Part shown: positions 8,846 to 19,912 of the stretch, piece by piece | How the letters are laid out: each line of letters opens with the position of its first letter | Position numbering within the stretch: position 1 is the first letter of the stretch | Source: Galbitalea sp. SE-J8 | GTDB lineage: Bacteria > Actinomycetota > Actinomycetes > Actinomycetales > Microbacteriaceae | Length of the DNA: 54,465 nucleotides | Direction: 5' to 3' | Assembly: GCF_030345695.1 (NCBI RefSeq) | Contig: NZ_JAUASV010000023.1 | Span: 1-54,465 of the forward strand | Translations under genes and position numbers: made by a program | The notes under the pieces: model-generated | Database searches by the model: none | Seen by the model: only the letters and a program-made list of their open reading frames with translations | What the model was told of the DNA's origin: nothing

Positions 8846-9310
8846 ATGCGCGCCAACGCGATCCTGTTCTGGTTCCTCGGCGGATTCTTCATCCTCGCCG
8901 ACGCCCTGTACTTCTTCTGGCAGCTGCTCGACAACGGCAACGTGCACGGCAACGTCACGTCGCACCGCGGCGGCGGCATCGTCTCCGGGATCGACTGGGT
9001 CGGCGTGGTCGGCATCGGCCTCGCCGGCGTGCTGGCCGCCCTCATCGCCTTCTTCATCGGCCGCGCGCACGCGGCGCAGGGCGGGGAGCTGCCCGAGGAC
9101 CGTCTCGACGCGACGATCGAGGAGGGCGACGCCGAGCAGGGCTTCTTCGCCCCGTGGAGCTGGTGGCCCGTGCTGCTCGCCGGCAGCATCGGCCTGGTGT
9201 TCCTCGGCGTCGCGATCGGCATCTGGATCTCGTTCATCGGCGCGGCGATCGTCATCGTGAGCCTCATCGGCTGGCAGTACGAGTTCTACCGCGGCAACTT
9301 CGCGCACTGA
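8846..9310 (+). CDS. ctaF: Cytochrome c oxidase subunit IV, actinobacterial type
   Basis: 154 aa with four predicted membrane helices: AILFWFLGGFFILADALYFFW, WVGVVGIGLAGVLAALIAFFIG, WPVLLAGSIGLVFLGVAIGIW, then FIGAAIVIVSLIGW. It ends YEFYRGNFAH, the conserved CtaF tail. It is a small structural subunit of the actinobacterial aa3 oxidase, found only next to ctaC and ctaD. The ATG lies 1 nt after the ctaD stop, so translation is probably coupled. A bidirectional hairpin follows. Confidence 0.94.
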   Translation: MRANAILFWFLGGFFILADALYFFWQLLDNGNVHGNVTSHRGGGIVSGIDWVGVVGIGLAGVLAALIAFFIGRAHAAQGGELPEDRLDATIEEGDAEQGFFAPWSWWPVLLAGSIGLVFLGVAIGIWISFIGAAIVIVSLIGWQYEFYRGNFAH

Positions 9311-9331
9311 GCCCGCGTCGCGCCAGTTGCG

Positions 9332-9356
9332 GCTAGCGCAGCGCTGCTGCGCTAGC
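9332..9356. terminator. Bidirectional terminator between ctaF and the rlmA-like gene
   Basis: Perfect 10-bp stem, GCTAGCGCAG (9332-9341) with CTGCGCTAGC (9347-9356), and a 5-nt loop. It serves two convergent genes; the stop codon of the minus-strand gene lies inside the right arm. Confidence 0.8.
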
Positions 9357-10155
9357 GCGGCGCGAACACGGACACGTCGACGCTCAGCGTCACCGGTCCC
9401 GCCGGGGGAGCGGGGCGATCCGGATGGTGCCCGGCCGGACCCATGTCCGCCGCGCGCGCCGCGTCGTCGGCGTCGAGCCGGAGCGTCGCCTCCACGACCT
9501 CGTGGTGCACCGGCGCGAACAGCGGCGCGAGCGACTCGCCCACCCGCTCGAGCTTGTCCTCGGGCACGTCGAGCATCGCGCCGCCGACGCGCAGCTCGGC
9601 GAGGTGCCGCGGCGTCGGCGTCACGACCACGAACCGGCCGCCGTCCGCGAGCACACGGGCGGTCTCGGCCGGGTTGCGCGGAGCGAACACGCACAGCACG
9701 GCATCCGCTGCCGCGTCGCGCACCGGCCAGGGGCGCCAGATGTCGGCGACGAGTCCCGGCATCCCGGTGGCGCCGACGGCGACGCGCACGGCATCCGTCG
9801 ACGCGTCCAGCTCGAGCGCGATGGCGCCCGGGCGGTCGCGCAGCAGAGCGGAGCTGTAGTAGCCCGTGCCGCAGCCGGCGTCGAGCATCCGGGCATCCGC
9901 CGGCACGGCGCGTCGCAGGGCGCCGACGACGGGGGAGTAGTGGCCGGCCGCGAGGAAGGCGCTGCGCGCTGCGAGCAGCTCGCGCGGATCGCCGCGGATG
10001 CCGGAGCGCGCGTCGATCGCCGTGAGCCAGCCGCGCCGGTTCACGTCGTGCCGGTGGCCGTTCGCGCAGCCCAGCACGAGCGCGCCCTCCGCAACGAGAT
10101 CGAGCCCGCACGCCGGGCAGCGAAGCCAGCGTGCGAGCTCGTCGATCTCGATCAG
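9352..10155 (-). CDS. RlmA-like 23S rRNA (guanine-N1)-methyltransferase, probable CTG start
   Basis: 267 aa if translation begins at CTG 10155. SAM-dependent methyltransferase of the RlmA family, which methylates a guanine in helix 35 of 23S rRNA and in some relatives gives macrolide resistance. The N-terminus carries a zinc finger of RlmA type: CPAC, then 13 residues, then CANGH (C-x2-C-x13-C-x3-H), followed by HDVNRRGW. The SAM motif is MLDAGCGTGYYSSAL and the next motif is CVFAPRNPAE. The first ATG/GTG/TTG in frame (GTG 10077) would remove most of the finger. The frame above it is open back to the qcrB stop, with CTG 10155 (GGGG 7 nt upstream) as the only plausible start. It starts 21 nt after qcrB, so it is probably the last gene of that operon. 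Confidence 0.8.
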   Translation of the reverse strand: MIEIDELARWLRCPACGLDLVAEGALVLGCANGHRHDVNRRGWLTAIDARSGIRGDPRELLAARSAFLAAGHYSPVVGALRRAVPADARMLDAGCGTGYYSSALLRDRPGAIALELDASTDAVRVAVGATGMPGLVADIWRPWPVRDAAADAVLCVFAPRNPAETARVLADGGRFVVVTPTPRHLAELRVGGAMLDVPEDKLERVGESLAPLFAPVHHEVVEATLRLDADDAARAADMGPAGHHPDRPAPPAGPVTLSVDVSVFAPR

Positions 10156-10176
10156 GAGCGCGCCCCGATCATCCGT

Positions 10177-11811
10177 TCAGTGGTGGTCGTGGTGCGCCGA
10201 CTCGAGCTCGCCCTTCGACACCGGCACGATGCGGTCCTCGAAGAACCAGCGCGAGAAGCCGGCACGCACGCGCGTCGCGGCCGTGATCCTGCCCTGCGCG
10301 TTCGGACGCACGACGAGCGGCTTGTACTCGTTGTAGCTCGTGAGACGCCAGCGGTCGTACTCGTCGAGGGGCTGGTGCACCTCGATGTACTCGCCGCTCG
10401 GCATCCGCACGATGCGGCCCGACTCGTAGCCGTGCAGCGCGATCTCGCGGTCCTTCTTCTGCAGGCCGATGCAGACGCGCTTCGTCACCTGGTAGGCGAT
10501 GATCGGCCCGATGATGAGCAGGATCTGCAGGCTGACGATGACGCCCTCGATCGTGAGCTTGAAGTGCGTCGCGATGAGGTCGGAGCTCGCCGCGGCCCAT
10601 AGCACCGCGTAGAACACCACGCCCGCCGCGCCGATCGCCGTGCGCGTCGGGGCGTTGCGCGGCCGGTCGGCGATGTGGTGCTCGCGCTTGTCGCCGGTGA
10701 CCCAGGCCTCGAGGAACGGGTACGCGGCGACGGCGGCCAGGAAGACGACGAGCACGAGGATCGGCAGCAGGATGTTCCACGACACGGTGTAGCCGAACCA
10801 GACCACCTCGAGGTGCGTGGGGGCGAGCCGCAGCGCGCCGTCGGCGAAGCCGATGTACCAGTCCGGCTGCGTTCCCGCGGACACCGGCGAGGGGTCGTAG
10901 GGCCCGTAGTTCCAGATCGGGTTGATCGTGAACAGCGAGGCGATGAGCACGATGATGCCGAACACGATGAAGAAGAACCCGGCGGCCTTCGCGGCGAAGG
11001 TCGGGAGGATCGGCACGCCGACGACGTTCTCGTTGGTGCGGCCGGGGCCGGCGAACTGGGTGTGCTTGTTGACCACGAGTAGCACGAGGTGCAGGCCGAG
11101 CGCGGCGACGAGGATCGCCGGCAGCAGCAGGATGTGCAGCACGAACAGGCGGGGCACGATGTCGGTGCCCGGGAACTCGCCGCCGAACAGCAGGTAGGAG
11201 ATCCAGGTGCCGATCACCGGGATGCCCTTGACCATGCCGTCGATGATGCGCAGGCCGTTGCCCGAGAGCAGGTCGTCGGGCAGCGAGTAGCCCGTGAAGC
11301 CCTCGGCGAGGGCGAGCACGAAGAGCAGGAAGCCGATCACCCAGTTGAGCTCACGCGGCTTGCGGAACGCGCCCGTGAAGAAGATGCGCAGCATGTGCAG
11401 GCCGATGCTCGAGATGAACAGCAGCGCCGCCCAGTGGTGCACCTGGCGCATGAGCAGGCCGCCGCGCACGTCGAACGAGATGTTCATCGCGGAGTCGAAC
11501 GCGGCCGAGACCTCGAGACCCTTCATCGGGGCGAACGTGCCCTCGTAGTGCGTCGGCGTCATGGCCGGCTCGAAGAAGAACGTGAGGAACGTGCCCGACA
11601 GCAGGATGACGATGAAGCTGTAGAGCGCGACCTCGCCGAGCATGAACGACCAGTGGTCGGGGAAGATCTTGCGGCCGAGCTCCTTGACGAATCCGGAGAT
11701 GCTCGTGCGCTCGTCGATGTAGTTCGCGGCCGCCGTCGTGAAGCGCGCCGTGCCGCTCGTCGGGTCGGCGAACGGACCGCGCGTCGCGGTGGGCTCGGTG
11801 GTCGTGGTCAC
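10177..11811 (-). CDS. qcrB: Cytochrome bc1 complex cytochrome b subunit
   Basis: 544 aa. Membrane di-heme b subunit of menaquinol:cytochrome c reductase. It begins at GTG 11811, whose TG overlaps the qcrA stop (GTGA overlap), so translation is coupled. Heme-ligand regions are recognisable: VHHWAALLFISSIGLHMLRIF in the fourth helix region and FVLHILLLPAILVAALGLHL later. The Qo-site motif PDWY appears as PDWYIGFADG. The protein is longer than mitochondrial cytochrome b because of the C-terminal extension usual in actinobacteria; it ends with a His-rich HHDHH. It is the target of bc1 inhibitors in relatives. Confidence 0.97.
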   Translation of the reverse strand: MTTTTEPTATRGPFADPTSGTARFTTAAANYIDERTSISGFVKELGRKIFPDHWSFMLGEVALYSFIVILLSGTFLTFFFEPAMTPTHYEGTFAPMKGLEVSAAFDSAMNISFDVRGGLLMRQVHHWAALLFISSIGLHMLRIFFTGAFRKPRELNWVIGFLLFVLALAEGFTGYSLPDDLLSGNGLRIIDGMVKGIPVIGTWISYLLFGGEFPGTDIVPRLFVLHILLLPAILVAALGLHLVLLVVNKHTQFAGPGRTNENVVGVPILPTFAAKAAGFFFIVFGIIVLIASLFTINPIWNYGPYDPSPVSAGTQPDWYIGFADGALRLAPTHLEVVWFGYTVSWNILLPILVLVVFLAAVAAYPFLEAWVTGDKREHHIADRPRNAPTRTAIGAAGVVFYAVLWAAASSDLIATHFKLTIEGVIVSLQILLIIGPIIAYQVTKRVCIGLQKKDREIALHGYESGRIVRMPSGEYIEVHQPLDEYDRWRLTSYNEYKPLVVRPNAQGRITAATRVRAGFSRWFFEDRIVPVSKGELESAHHDHH

Positions 11812-12881
11812 TTACGGCCGTCCTCTCCAAGACGCTCCCAGAAGCTGGGGCCGACGGGCTCGTGGAAGTCGCTGCGCGCGACGAGGTAGCCGTCGGCATC
11901 CACCGTGATGGGCAGCTGGGGGAGCGGGCGGCTCGCCGGGCCGAAGATGACCTTCGCGCCGTCCGAGACGTCGAACTCCGACTGGTGGCAGGGGCAGAGC
12001 AGGTGGTGCGTCTGCTGCTCGTACAGCGCCACCGGGCAGCCGACGTGCGTGCAGATCTTCGAGTACGCGACGATGCCGTCGTACGACCAGCTCTTCTTGT
12101 AGTCCTCCTCGTGCAGATCCTCGGGACGGATGCGCATGAGCAGCACCGCCGCCTTGGCCTTCTGCTCGAGGTAGTCCTCGTGCTCCTCGATGCCCTCGGG
12201 GATGATGTGGTACGCCGAGCCGTACACGACATCCGCGGCGCGCACGGGCGTGCCGTCCGGGTCGCGGGTGAGGCGCACGTTCTTGTCCCACAGCGTGTGC
12301 CGCAGCAGGGAGTTCGGCTCCTCGTTCGCCGGCGCGAGATCGCGGAACAGCACGATGCCGGGCAGCGGGAAGAACACCAGCGCGCCGATGAGGCTGTTGC
12401 GGATGAGCGTGCGACGCCCGAATCCGGACTCCTCGTTGGCCTGCGTGAAGATCTCCGAGACGCGGGCGACGGTCTCCGGCTTGCCCTTCGTGGTGTGGCG
12501 GTCCTCGGGGATCTCGATGTCGGAGATGAGCGCCTTCGCCCAGTGCACCGTGCCGATGCCGATGCCGAGCAGGCTGAACGCCATCGCGAGGCCCACGGTG
12601 AGCGTGTTGACGCGCACGGATGCGATGTCGCCCGGCACGATCGGGAACGCGATGTAGAACGCGGCCGCGAGCACCGAGCCGATGATCGAGATGAAGAACA
12701 GGCCGGTGACGCGGCGCTGCGCGAGCGCCTCCTTCGCCGGGTCGACGTCGGTGATGCGCGGGCGGTGCGGCGGGAACCCCGGGTTCTCGATCACCTCGCT
12801 CGGCACCACGGCCGTTCCGGCGGATGCCGGCGCGACCGGTTCGACGGCGGAGCCGGGTGCGGCGTCCTTCACGTCTGCCAT
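11808..12881 (-). CDS. qcrA: Cytochrome bc1 complex Rieske iron-sulfur subunit
   Basis: 357 aa. Rieske [2Fe-2S] protein passing electrons from menaquinol to QcrC. Three N-terminal membrane helices, the actinobacterial layout, are FFISIIGSVLAAAFYIAF, VGLAMAFSLLGIGIGTVHW and LIGALVFFPLPGIVLF. The cluster-binding motifs near the C-terminus are CTHVGCP and CPCHQSEFD, giving two Cys and two His ligands. The ATG at 12881 is chosen because GAGAGGA lies 4 nt upstream and the frame above it is noise. It begins about 70 nt after qcrC and overlaps qcrB by 4 nt. Confidence 0.97.
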   Translation of the reverse strand: MADVKDAAPGSAVEPVAPASAGTAVVPSEVIENPGFPPHRPRITDVDPAKEALAQRRVTGLFFISIIGSVLAAAFYIAFPIVPGDIASVRVNTLTVGLAMAFSLLGIGIGTVHWAKALISDIEIPEDRHTTKGKPETVARVSEIFTQANEESGFGRRTLIRNSLIGALVFFPLPGIVLFRDLAPANEEPNSLLRHTLWDKNVRLTRDPDGTPVRAADVVYGSAYHIIPEGIEEHEDYLEQKAKAAVLLMRIRPEDLHEEDYKKSWSYDGIVAYSKICTHVGCPVALYEQQTHHLLCPCHQSEFDVSDGAKVIFGPASRPLPQLPITVDADGYLVARSDFHEPVGPSFWERLGEDGRK

Positions 12882-12949
12882 GTTGTCCTCTCGATCGGCG
12901 CCGGATGGGGCGCCGGATGCTGCTGTGCTGGCTGTGCTGTTGTGGGAGG

Positions 12950-13786
12950 TCAGTTGGATTTCGCGGTGAGCCACACGGTCACCGCGACGACGGCGCCGAG
13001 GCCGAAGATCCAGATGAACAGGCCCTCGGCCACCGGACCGAGGTTGCCGAGCTCGAAACCGCCGGGCGAGGGGTTCGCCTCGAGGTACTTGAGGTAGGCG
13101 ATGATGTCCTTCTTGTCGGTGGGCGACAGGTTGAGGTCGTTGAACACCGGCATGTTCTGCGGGCCGGTGAGCATCGCCTCGTAGATGTGCGTGCCCGTCA
13201 CGCCCGTGAGCGCGGGGGCGAACTTGCCCTCGGTGAGCGCGCCGCCGGCCCCTGCGACGTTGTGGCACATCGCGCAGTTGGTGCGGAACAGCTCCCCGCC
13301 GTGCGCCGGGTCGCCCTCGCCGTCGGTGTACTCCGCGGCCGGGATCGCCGGACCGACACCGATCGTCGCGACGTAGGCCGCGAGCGCCTTGACCTGGTCG
13401 TCCGTGAACTGCACGGGCTTCTTCTCCGCCTGCGGGCCGCTCGCGGCGGCGGGCATGCGGCCGGTGCCGACCTGGAAGTCGACGGCGGCCGCGCCGACGC
13501 CGACCAGCGTGGGGGCGTCATCCGTGCCCTCGAGCTGCAGGCCGTGGCAGCTCGCGCAGTTGGCCTGGTAGAGCTTCTGGCCCTCGCCGACCTGGTCGGC
13601 GGCGACGGTCGTCGCGGAGTCGGCGGATGCGGTGGCCGTGAACAGCGAGTACACGCCGCCGGTGGCCGCGAGGCCGATCACGAGCAGGGCGATGGTCGCG
13701 AGCGGGCCACGCCGGGCCGGACGACGGCCGCGCGCTGCGGCGCGGGAGGACGACTTGGTGCTGGGCACTCCGCTGCTTTCTCTCAT
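12950..13786 (-). CDS. qcrC: Cytochrome bc1 complex di-heme cytochrome c subunit
   Basis: 278 aa from ATG 13786, or 272 from GTG 13768. Actinobacterial fused di-heme c-type cytochrome that bridges the bc1 complex to the CuA site of CtaC, so no soluble cytochrome c is needed. The N-terminus is basic ([13 protein letters not shown]), then a membrane anchor [21 protein letters not shown]. The two heme sites are CASCH and CAMCH, with partner methionines likely in RMPAAA and NMPVFND. A C-terminal anchor follows ([19 protein letters not shown]). ATG 13786 overlaps the ctaE stop as ATGA, which favours it by coupling. Confidence 0.95.
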   Translation of the reverse strand: MRESSGVPSTKSSSRAAARGRRPARRGPLATIALLVIGLAATGGVYSLFTATASADSATTVAADQVGEGQKLYQANCASCHGLQLEGTDDAPTLVGVGAAAVDFQVGTGRMPAAASGPQAEKKPVQFTDDQVKALAAYVATIGVGPAIPAAEYTDGEGDPAHGGELFRTNCAMCHNVAGAGGALTEGKFAPALTGVTGTHIYEAMLTGPQNMPVFNDLNLSPTDKKDIIAYLKYLEANPSPGGFELGNLGPVAEGLFIWIFGLGAVVAVTVWLTAKSN

Positions 13787-14415
13787 TTGAGGATGTAGAT
13801 CACGAAGAACAGCGCGATCCAGACGACGTCGACGAAGTGCCAGTAGTAGGAGACGACGATCGCGCTCGTCGCCTCCTTGTGACCGAAATTCTTCACCGCG
13901 TAGGCGCGGCCGATCACGAGCAGGAACGCGATGAGGCCGCACGTCACGTGCAGGCCGTGGAAGCCCGTGGTGAGGTAGAAGGCGGAGCCGTAGGGGTCGG
14001 AGTTGATGAGCACGCCCTCGTGCATCATGAGGTTCGAGTACTCGTAGATCTGGCCGATGATGAACATCGCGCCCATCACGTAGGTGACGAAGAACCACTC
14101 GACCATGCCCCACTCGGTGATCTTCCAGCTCTTGCGGCGGTGCTGGAGACGCTCGGCGGCGAACACGCCGAACTGGCACGTGAACGACGACGCGATGAGC
14201 ACCGCGGTGTTGAACCCGGAGAAGTACACGTTGAGCTTCTCGGTCTGCGAGGCCCACAGCTCCGGCGAGGTCGAGCGCAGGGTGAAGTAGATGGCGAACA
14301 GTCCGGCGAAGAACATCACTTCGCTGCCGAGCCACACGATCGTGCCGACAGCGACGGTGTTCGGACGGTTGACCACCGGCGCCGACAGGGGACGCGAGAG
14401 CGGTGTCGTAGTCAC
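13783..14415 (-). CDS. ctaE: Cytochrome c oxidase subunit III
   Basis: 210 aa from GTG 14415. Five-helix subunit III of the aa3 oxidase that stabilises subunit I and its proton uptake. Typical features: [50 protein letters not shown] and [19 protein letters not shown]. The adjacent ATG 14418 is possible, but the -10 box CATAAT ends 6 nt before GTG 14415, which puts the transcription start at the GTG; I therefore take it as a leaderless GTG start. It heads the operon ctaE-qcrC-qcrA-qcrB, divergent from trpD. Confidence 0.96.
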   Translation of the reverse strand: MTTTPLSRPLSAPVVNRPNTVAVGTIVWLGSEVMFFAGLFAIYFTLRSTSPELWASQTEKLNVYFSGFNTAVLIASSFTCQFGVFAAERLQHRRKSWKITEWGMVEWFFVTYVMGAMFIIGQIYEYSNLMMHEGVLINSDPYGSAFYLTTGFHGLHVTCGLIAFLLVIGRAYAVKNFGHKEATSAIVVSYYWHFVDVVWIALFFVIYILK

Positions 14416-14421
14416 CATCCC

Positions 14422-14427
14422 ATTATG
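14422..14427 (-). promoter_or_regulatory. -10 box of the ctaE-qcrCAB promoter
   Basis: CATAAT on the minus strand, 6 nt before GTG 14415. The alternative ATG 14418 would lie upstream of the transcription start. Confidence 0.6.
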
Positions 14428-14480
14428 GCCTCTCGTCGGACCCGCACGGACCCGACTCCGGCACGCCGCGTGTCGCTCGG

Positions 14481-14486
14481 TAGGAT
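14481..14486 (+). promoter_or_regulatory. -10 box of a leaderless promoter (trpD)
   Basis: TAGGAT, 7 nt before ATG 14494, with no Shine-Dalgarno sequence between. Confidence 0.65.
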
Positions 14487-14493
14487 TCGGGAC

Positions 14494-15549
14494 ATGCCCG
14501 CCGCGCTCACCTGGCCCGCCATTCTCGAGTCGCTCGTGACCGGCCACGACCTCTCCATCGCGGAGGCCGAATGGGCCATGGAGCGGGTGATGTCGGGGGC
14601 GGCGACCGAGGCGCAGCTCGGCGGCCTGCTGACCGCGCTGCGGTTCAAGGGCGAGACTGTCGACGAGATCGTCGGGTTCCGGGATGCGGCGCTCGCGCAC
14701 GCCGAGAAGCTCGACGTCGACCCGGATGTGCTCGACATCGTCGGCACCGGTGGGGATCCGTACGGCGCGGTGCTCAACATCTCGTCGGTGGCATCCGTCA
14801 TCTGCGCCGCCGCGGGGGTGCCGGTGGTCAAGCACGGCAACCGCGGCGCGAGCTCGAAGTCGGGGGCGTCCGACGTGCTGACCGCGCTCGGCGTGGACAT
14901 CCAGATCGAGCCGGCGCGCGTCGCCCAGGTGCTCGCCGAGACGGGCATCACGTTCGCGTTCGCCGCGCGCTTCCACCCCGGATTCCGGCACGCGGGCCCC
15001 ACCCGGGCGCAGCTCGGCATCTCGACCCTGTTCAACATCCTCGGGCCGCTGTGCAATCCGGCGCGTCCCGAGGCGAGCGCGGTCGGCGTCGCGCACCTCG
15101 AGCGGGTGCCGCTCGTGGTCGGCGTGTTCCAGACCCGCGGCGCGACCGCCCTCGTCTACCGCGGCGACGACGGCATCGACAAGCTCACGACGACGGGGCA
15201 CTCCCACATCTGGGAGGTGAGCCGCGGCGCTGTCACCGAGCACGACCTCGACCCGCGCGACCTCGGCATCCCGCGCTCGCGCATCGAGGACCTGCTCGGC
15301 ACGACGCCCGAGGCGAACGCCGCCGTCATCCGCGCGGTGCTCGGCGGCGAAGGCGGAGCCGTGCGCGACGTCGTGCTGCTGAACGCCGCGGCCGGGCTCG
15401 TCGCGTTCGCGCTCGCCCACGACCCGGAGCTCGTCACGGTGCCGATCGTCGAGCGCCTGCGCGACAAGCTCGCCGTGGCGGCGAGCGTCGTCGACAGCGG
15501 CGCCGCGGCAGCGAAGCTCGAGGAGTGGGCGGCCGCGACGCGGCGCTGA
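14494..15549 (+). CDS. trpD: Anthranilate phosphoribosyltransferase
   Basis: 351 aa. Transfers the phosphoribosyl group of PRPP to anthranilate in tryptophan synthesis. Signature motifs: GTGGD with a following NISSVAS (PRPP pyrophosphate site) and [13 protein letters not shown] (anthranilate/PRPP loop). [20 protein letters not shown] and [11 protein letters not shown] are the conserved central block. The start at 14494 is set by the leaderless -10 box. No other trp gene is adjacent; the link to ctaE-qcrCAB is a recurrent actinobacterial arrangement rather than a pathway operon. Confidence 0.97.
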   Translation: MPAALTWPAILESLVTGHDLSIAEAEWAMERVMSGAATEAQLGGLLTALRFKGETVDEIVGFRDAALAHAEKLDVDPDVLDIVGTGGDPYGAVLNISSVASVICAAAGVPVVKHGNRGASSKSGASDVLTALGVDIQIEPARVAQVLAETGITFAFAARFHPGFRHAGPTRAQLGISTLFNILGPLCNPARPEASAVGVAHLERVPLVVGVFQTRGATALVYRGDDGIDKLTTTGHSHIWEVSRGAVTEHDLDPRDLGIPRSRIEDLLGTTPEANAAVIRAVLGGEGGAVRDVVLLNAAAGLVAFALAHDPELVTVPIVERLRDKLAVAASVVDSGAAAAKLEEWAAATRR

Positions 15550-15555
15550 CCGACG

Positions 15556-15690
15556 CTCGGGTGCCGGGTGCCGGGTGCCGGGTGCCGGGTGTGCTCGGAT
15601 GTGCGGGTGCTGGGGGTGCTGGGTGCCGGGTGCCGGGTGCTGGGTGCTGGGGGTGCGGGTGCTGGGGGTGCTGGGGGTGCTCGACGTGCC
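15556..15690 (+). repeat. Minisatellite of GGGTGCCGGGTGCTGG-type units
   Basis: About 130 bp of near-continuous GGGTGCCG/GGGTGCTGGG units directly after trpD. It is G-rich on the plus strand and has no gene. Confidence 0.85.
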
Positions 15691-15695
15691 CTCGT

Positions 15696-15780
15696 CACCC
15701 GAGCGTGTTACTCCGGGCCGAGCGGAATTCCGGGTCGGTTCGGGAAACCCGGTCGGGTGAGCGGGAAACACGCTCGGGTG
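15696..15780. repeat. Dispersed palindromic element, copy 1
   Basis: An 85-bp element with perfect 14-bp terminal inverted repeats: CACCCGAGCGTGTT at 15696-15709 and AACACGCTCGGGTG at 15767-15780. The interior contains GGAATTCC. A near-identical copy lies at 15911-15995, and a related perfect palindrome lies at 40418-40485 inside lnt. Confidence 0.85.
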
Positions 15781-15824
15781 AGTGTGCTCGCCGGTCGCGA
15801 GGCATGCCCCCCGGGCGCCTCGAC

Positions 15825-16125
15825 CCGCGCCCGGGTCACCCCTCCTCGACGCGCGCCTGGGTGCTCGGGGGCTCGGGCGCCCGGGTCACCCCTCCTCGAC
15901 GTGCCCTCGTCACCCGAGCGTGTTACTCCGGGCCGAGCGGAATTCCGGGTTGGTTCGGGAAACCCGGTCGGGTGAGCGGGAAAGACGCTCGGGTGAGCGC
16001 CGGTCGCGAGGCTATGCGCCCCGGGCGCCTCGACGGGCGCCCGGGTCACCCCTCCTCGACGCGCGCCGGGTCACCCCTCCTCGACGCGCGCGCCGGCTCA
16101 CCCCTCCTCGACGGGCGCCGGGCGC
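15825..16125. repeat. Direct repeats of GGTCACCCCTCCTCGACG
   Basis: The unit GGTCACCCCTCCTCGACG (or GCTCACCCC...) recurs near 15834, 15887, 16045, 16069 and 16097, interleaved with the palindromic elements. The last copy supplies the final codons and stop of the GH13 gene. The whole trpD-GH13 spacer (15550-16097) is repeat with no gene. Confidence 0.8.
15911..15995. repeat. Dispersed palindromic element, copy 2
   Basis: Same 85-bp unit as at 15696, with a few substitutions. The right end reads AAGACGCTCGGGTG, so one terminal-repeat base is mismatched. Confidence 0.85.
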
Positions 16126-18356
16126 AGCGTGAGGAACAGTCCGCCGTACGGCTCGAGCGAGACCGAGAAGCTGCTCAGGTCGTCGACCCGGCCGATCGTC
16201 TCGCCCGTCGCGGCGTCGACGACGTCGTGGCGGTGGGGGAGAGCATCCGAGTGCACGGTGCCCTCGATCGCCTCGCCCGAGAAGTTGAGCACCGTCACCT
16301 GGGTCGGGGCGTCCTCGGCGCGGGAGCCCTCGTCGAGCCGGTGCACGAGCACGAGCATGCTCGGCACCGCCACGTGCGGGATGTCGACCTGCGTCGCCGC
16401 GGCGATGCCGTTCTCGCGACGGATGCGCAGCACCTCGCCGAGACCGGACGCGAACGAGCCCGGATCCTCGAGCTGGGCGGGAAGTGCGCCGTACAGCGCG
16501 CGGCCGCGAGGCATCCCCGAGGAGGATCGGGTGGCCTCGGGCGCCGCGTCGAGCAGGTCGTGCGCGCCGCGCTCGATCCAGCGCGTGTCGCCGGTCGCGA
16601 TCAGGTCGGCGACCTCGGCGGCGGGCACCGTGAGCATGCCTGTGAGGTCCCAGCCGGAGAGCGCGAACACGCCCGGCTGCCAGGCGTTGTACTTCGCGAG
16701 CAGCAGGTGCGCGTCGCGGATGCGGGCGGCGGCCGCGTCGTCGACATCCGCGAGGTCGGTGATGCCCTGCGACGCGGCGATGACCGAGGCGGTCGTGCAC
16801 GCGATGCCGTTCTGGGTGAACACGCGGTTGTAGTCCGCCTCGCCCGTCAGCACCCGGGTCAGGTCGGCGCGGATCTCCTCGGCGAGCTCGGCGCCCGTGA
16901 TCTCCCGGTGCCGGAAGTAGTACACGTCGTCGCGGTGCGTCGTCGCCCAGTGCACGAGCTCGTAGGTGAGCTCGTCGTGGTTCTGCATGCCGTGCACGAG
17001 TCCGACCGGCTCGACGCCGAGCTCGAGGCTCGTCGTGAGCGTGAGCCGCAGGAACTCGGTCTGCCCGGTGGCGAGCGCGTGCTGGTACCCGGGCCGGCTG
17101 ACGAAGTCGTAGGACAGGTCGGCGCCGACCGCGGCCGTGTCGCGGATGTCCTCGATCGTGAGGTTGAGCTCCTGGAACGTGAAGCCGCCCACCTTGCGCA
17201 CCATGCCCGCGATGATGTGGTTCGCGGCCTGGGAGAGCGGATGCCCCTCGCTCCAGGCCGGCAGGCCCTCGGTGCTCTTCTCGACGCCGAGGAAGCCGTT
17301 CGCGTCGAGGCGCAGTGCGCTCGTGCCCAGGTCGCCGAGGGAGTGCAGCGCGTCGCCGATCACGAGGCGCATGCCCGCGAAAGTCGGATCGAGCCAGTTG
17401 ATCGAGGGCTGGCCCTGCTTGAAGTAGTGCAGGTAGACCCAGCGACGGATGACGCCGTCGGTGCCGACCACGGCATCCGTCGCGCTCCAGTTGGTCTCCT
17501 TGACCCCCGGCATGTAGAAGATCACGCGCTGCAGCTCGCCGATGATGTAGCCGCGCTCGCTCAGCTCGCGCTCGGATGCCGGGTCGAGGTTGACCGCGTC
17601 GCGGCCCTCGGGCACGTCGGGCAGCAGCGCCCAGTCCTCCTCGGGGATCTCGACCATGTGGTAGATGCCGGGGTAGTCCTTGTAGGCCATCTCGGCGAGG
17701 CGGAAGTCGGCGCCCTTGCCGGTGTGACCGGGCACGATGTCGTCGATGACGCTGCCGCCGTAGGCGTCGGCGACGTCGCTGAGCCGGCGGAAGGCGTCCG
17801 CGTCGCCGAACGCCGGGTCGATCTGCGTCGAGATGCGGTCGAAGTGGCCGTCGACGCTCGGCGTCTCCTGCCAGCCCGTGATGCCGCCCGCGCGCTTGAC
17901 CGGACCGGTGTGGATGCCGGTGATACCGATGCGCGCGAAGGCGCGCCAGAGCTCCTCGTCGCCGAGCGCGTCCAGGAACGACTGGCCGGGGCGCGTGATG
18001 AGCGAGATCGGATACGCCGTGAACCAGACGTCGGTCGTCGCGATCGCGCGCCGGGCGTCGGGGCGCGCGTAGGGGTTGCGCCACATGCTCGGCTGGCCGG
18101 AGAGCTGGCGGCTGAGCACGTCGGCGTCCTTGAGCATCGACTGGCGCACCAGCCACTCCACGTAGGACGGGTTCGACGCGTTCGCCGTGCGCGGGTCGGT
18201 CGTGAACCGTCGCGGCGTGCCGGTGCGGAACTGGTCGCGCGGGCGCAGCCGCCGCGGGCGGGCCGGGTAGCGCTGCTCGTCGTAGCTGATCTCGGGGGCG
18301 ACCTCCGCGACCGGCTCGGCCGCGTCATCCGCTGGGAGAAGGGTGTCGTCGCTCAT
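16098..18356 (-). CDS. GH13 alpha-glucan family enzyme, trehalose-synthase-like
   Basis: 752 aa. Alpha-amylase clan (GH13) enzyme with a TIM barrel. Conserved regions: [14 protein letters not shown] (region I), [12 protein letters not shown] with the nucleophile Asp (region II), [12 protein letters not shown] with the acid/base Glu (region III) and [10 protein letters not shown] with the transition-state Asp (region IV). A C-terminal beta domain follows from about residue 660 ([13 protein letters not shown]). The long N-terminal part, with [17 protein letters not shown], resembles actinobacterial proteins annotated as maltose/trehalose-interconverting glucosyltransferases. Substrate is an inference; another alpha-glucan transferase or hydrolase is possible. 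ATG 18356 is leaderless. It stands alone, divergent from argG. Confidence 0.65.
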   Translation of the reverse strand: MSDDTLLPADDAAEPVAEVAPEISYDEQRYPARPRRLRPRDQFRTGTPRRFTTDPRTANASNPSYVEWLVRQSMLKDADVLSRQLSGQPSMWRNPYARPDARRAIATTDVWFTAYPISLITRPGQSFLDALGDEELWRAFARIGITGIHTGPVKRAGGITGWQETPSVDGHFDRISTQIDPAFGDADAFRRLSDVADAYGGSVIDDIVPGHTGKGADFRLAEMAYKDYPGIYHMVEIPEEDWALLPDVPEGRDAVNLDPASERELSERGYIIGELQRVIFYMPGVKETNWSATDAVVGTDGVIRRWVYLHYFKQGQPSINWLDPTFAGMRLVIGDALHSLGDLGTSALRLDANGFLGVEKSTEGLPAWSEGHPLSQAANHIIAGMVRKVGGFTFQELNLTIEDIRDTAAVGADLSYDFVSRPGYQHALATGQTEFLRLTLTTSLELGVEPVGLVHGMQNHDELTYELVHWATTHRDDVYYFRHREITGAELAEEIRADLTRVLTGEADYNRVFTQNGIACTTASVIAASQGITDLADVDDAAAARIRDAHLLLAKYNAWQPGVFALSGWDLTGMLTVPAAEVADLIATGDTRWIERGAHDLLDAAPEATRSSSGMPRGRALYGALPAQLEDPGSFASGLGEVLRIRRENGIAAATQVDIPHVAVPSMLVLVHRLDEGSRAEDAPTQVTVLNFSGEAIEGTVHSDALPHRHDVVDAATGETIGRVDDLSSFSVSLEPYGGLFLTLRPAPVEEG

Positions 18357-18363
18357 CGGGATC

Positions 18364-18369
18364 AGCGTA
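18364..18369 (-). promoter_or_regulatory. -10 box of a leaderless promoter (GH13 gene)
   Basis: TACGCT on the minus strand, 7 nt before ATG 18356. Confidence 0.6.
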
Positions 18370-18370
18370 G

Positions 18371-19861
<1,491 letters not shown>

Positions 19862-19912
19862 GTCGCCCGGCTCGGCCCGCGCGCCGGGCCGCCCGCCCGG
19901 CCCGCCTGGTTC

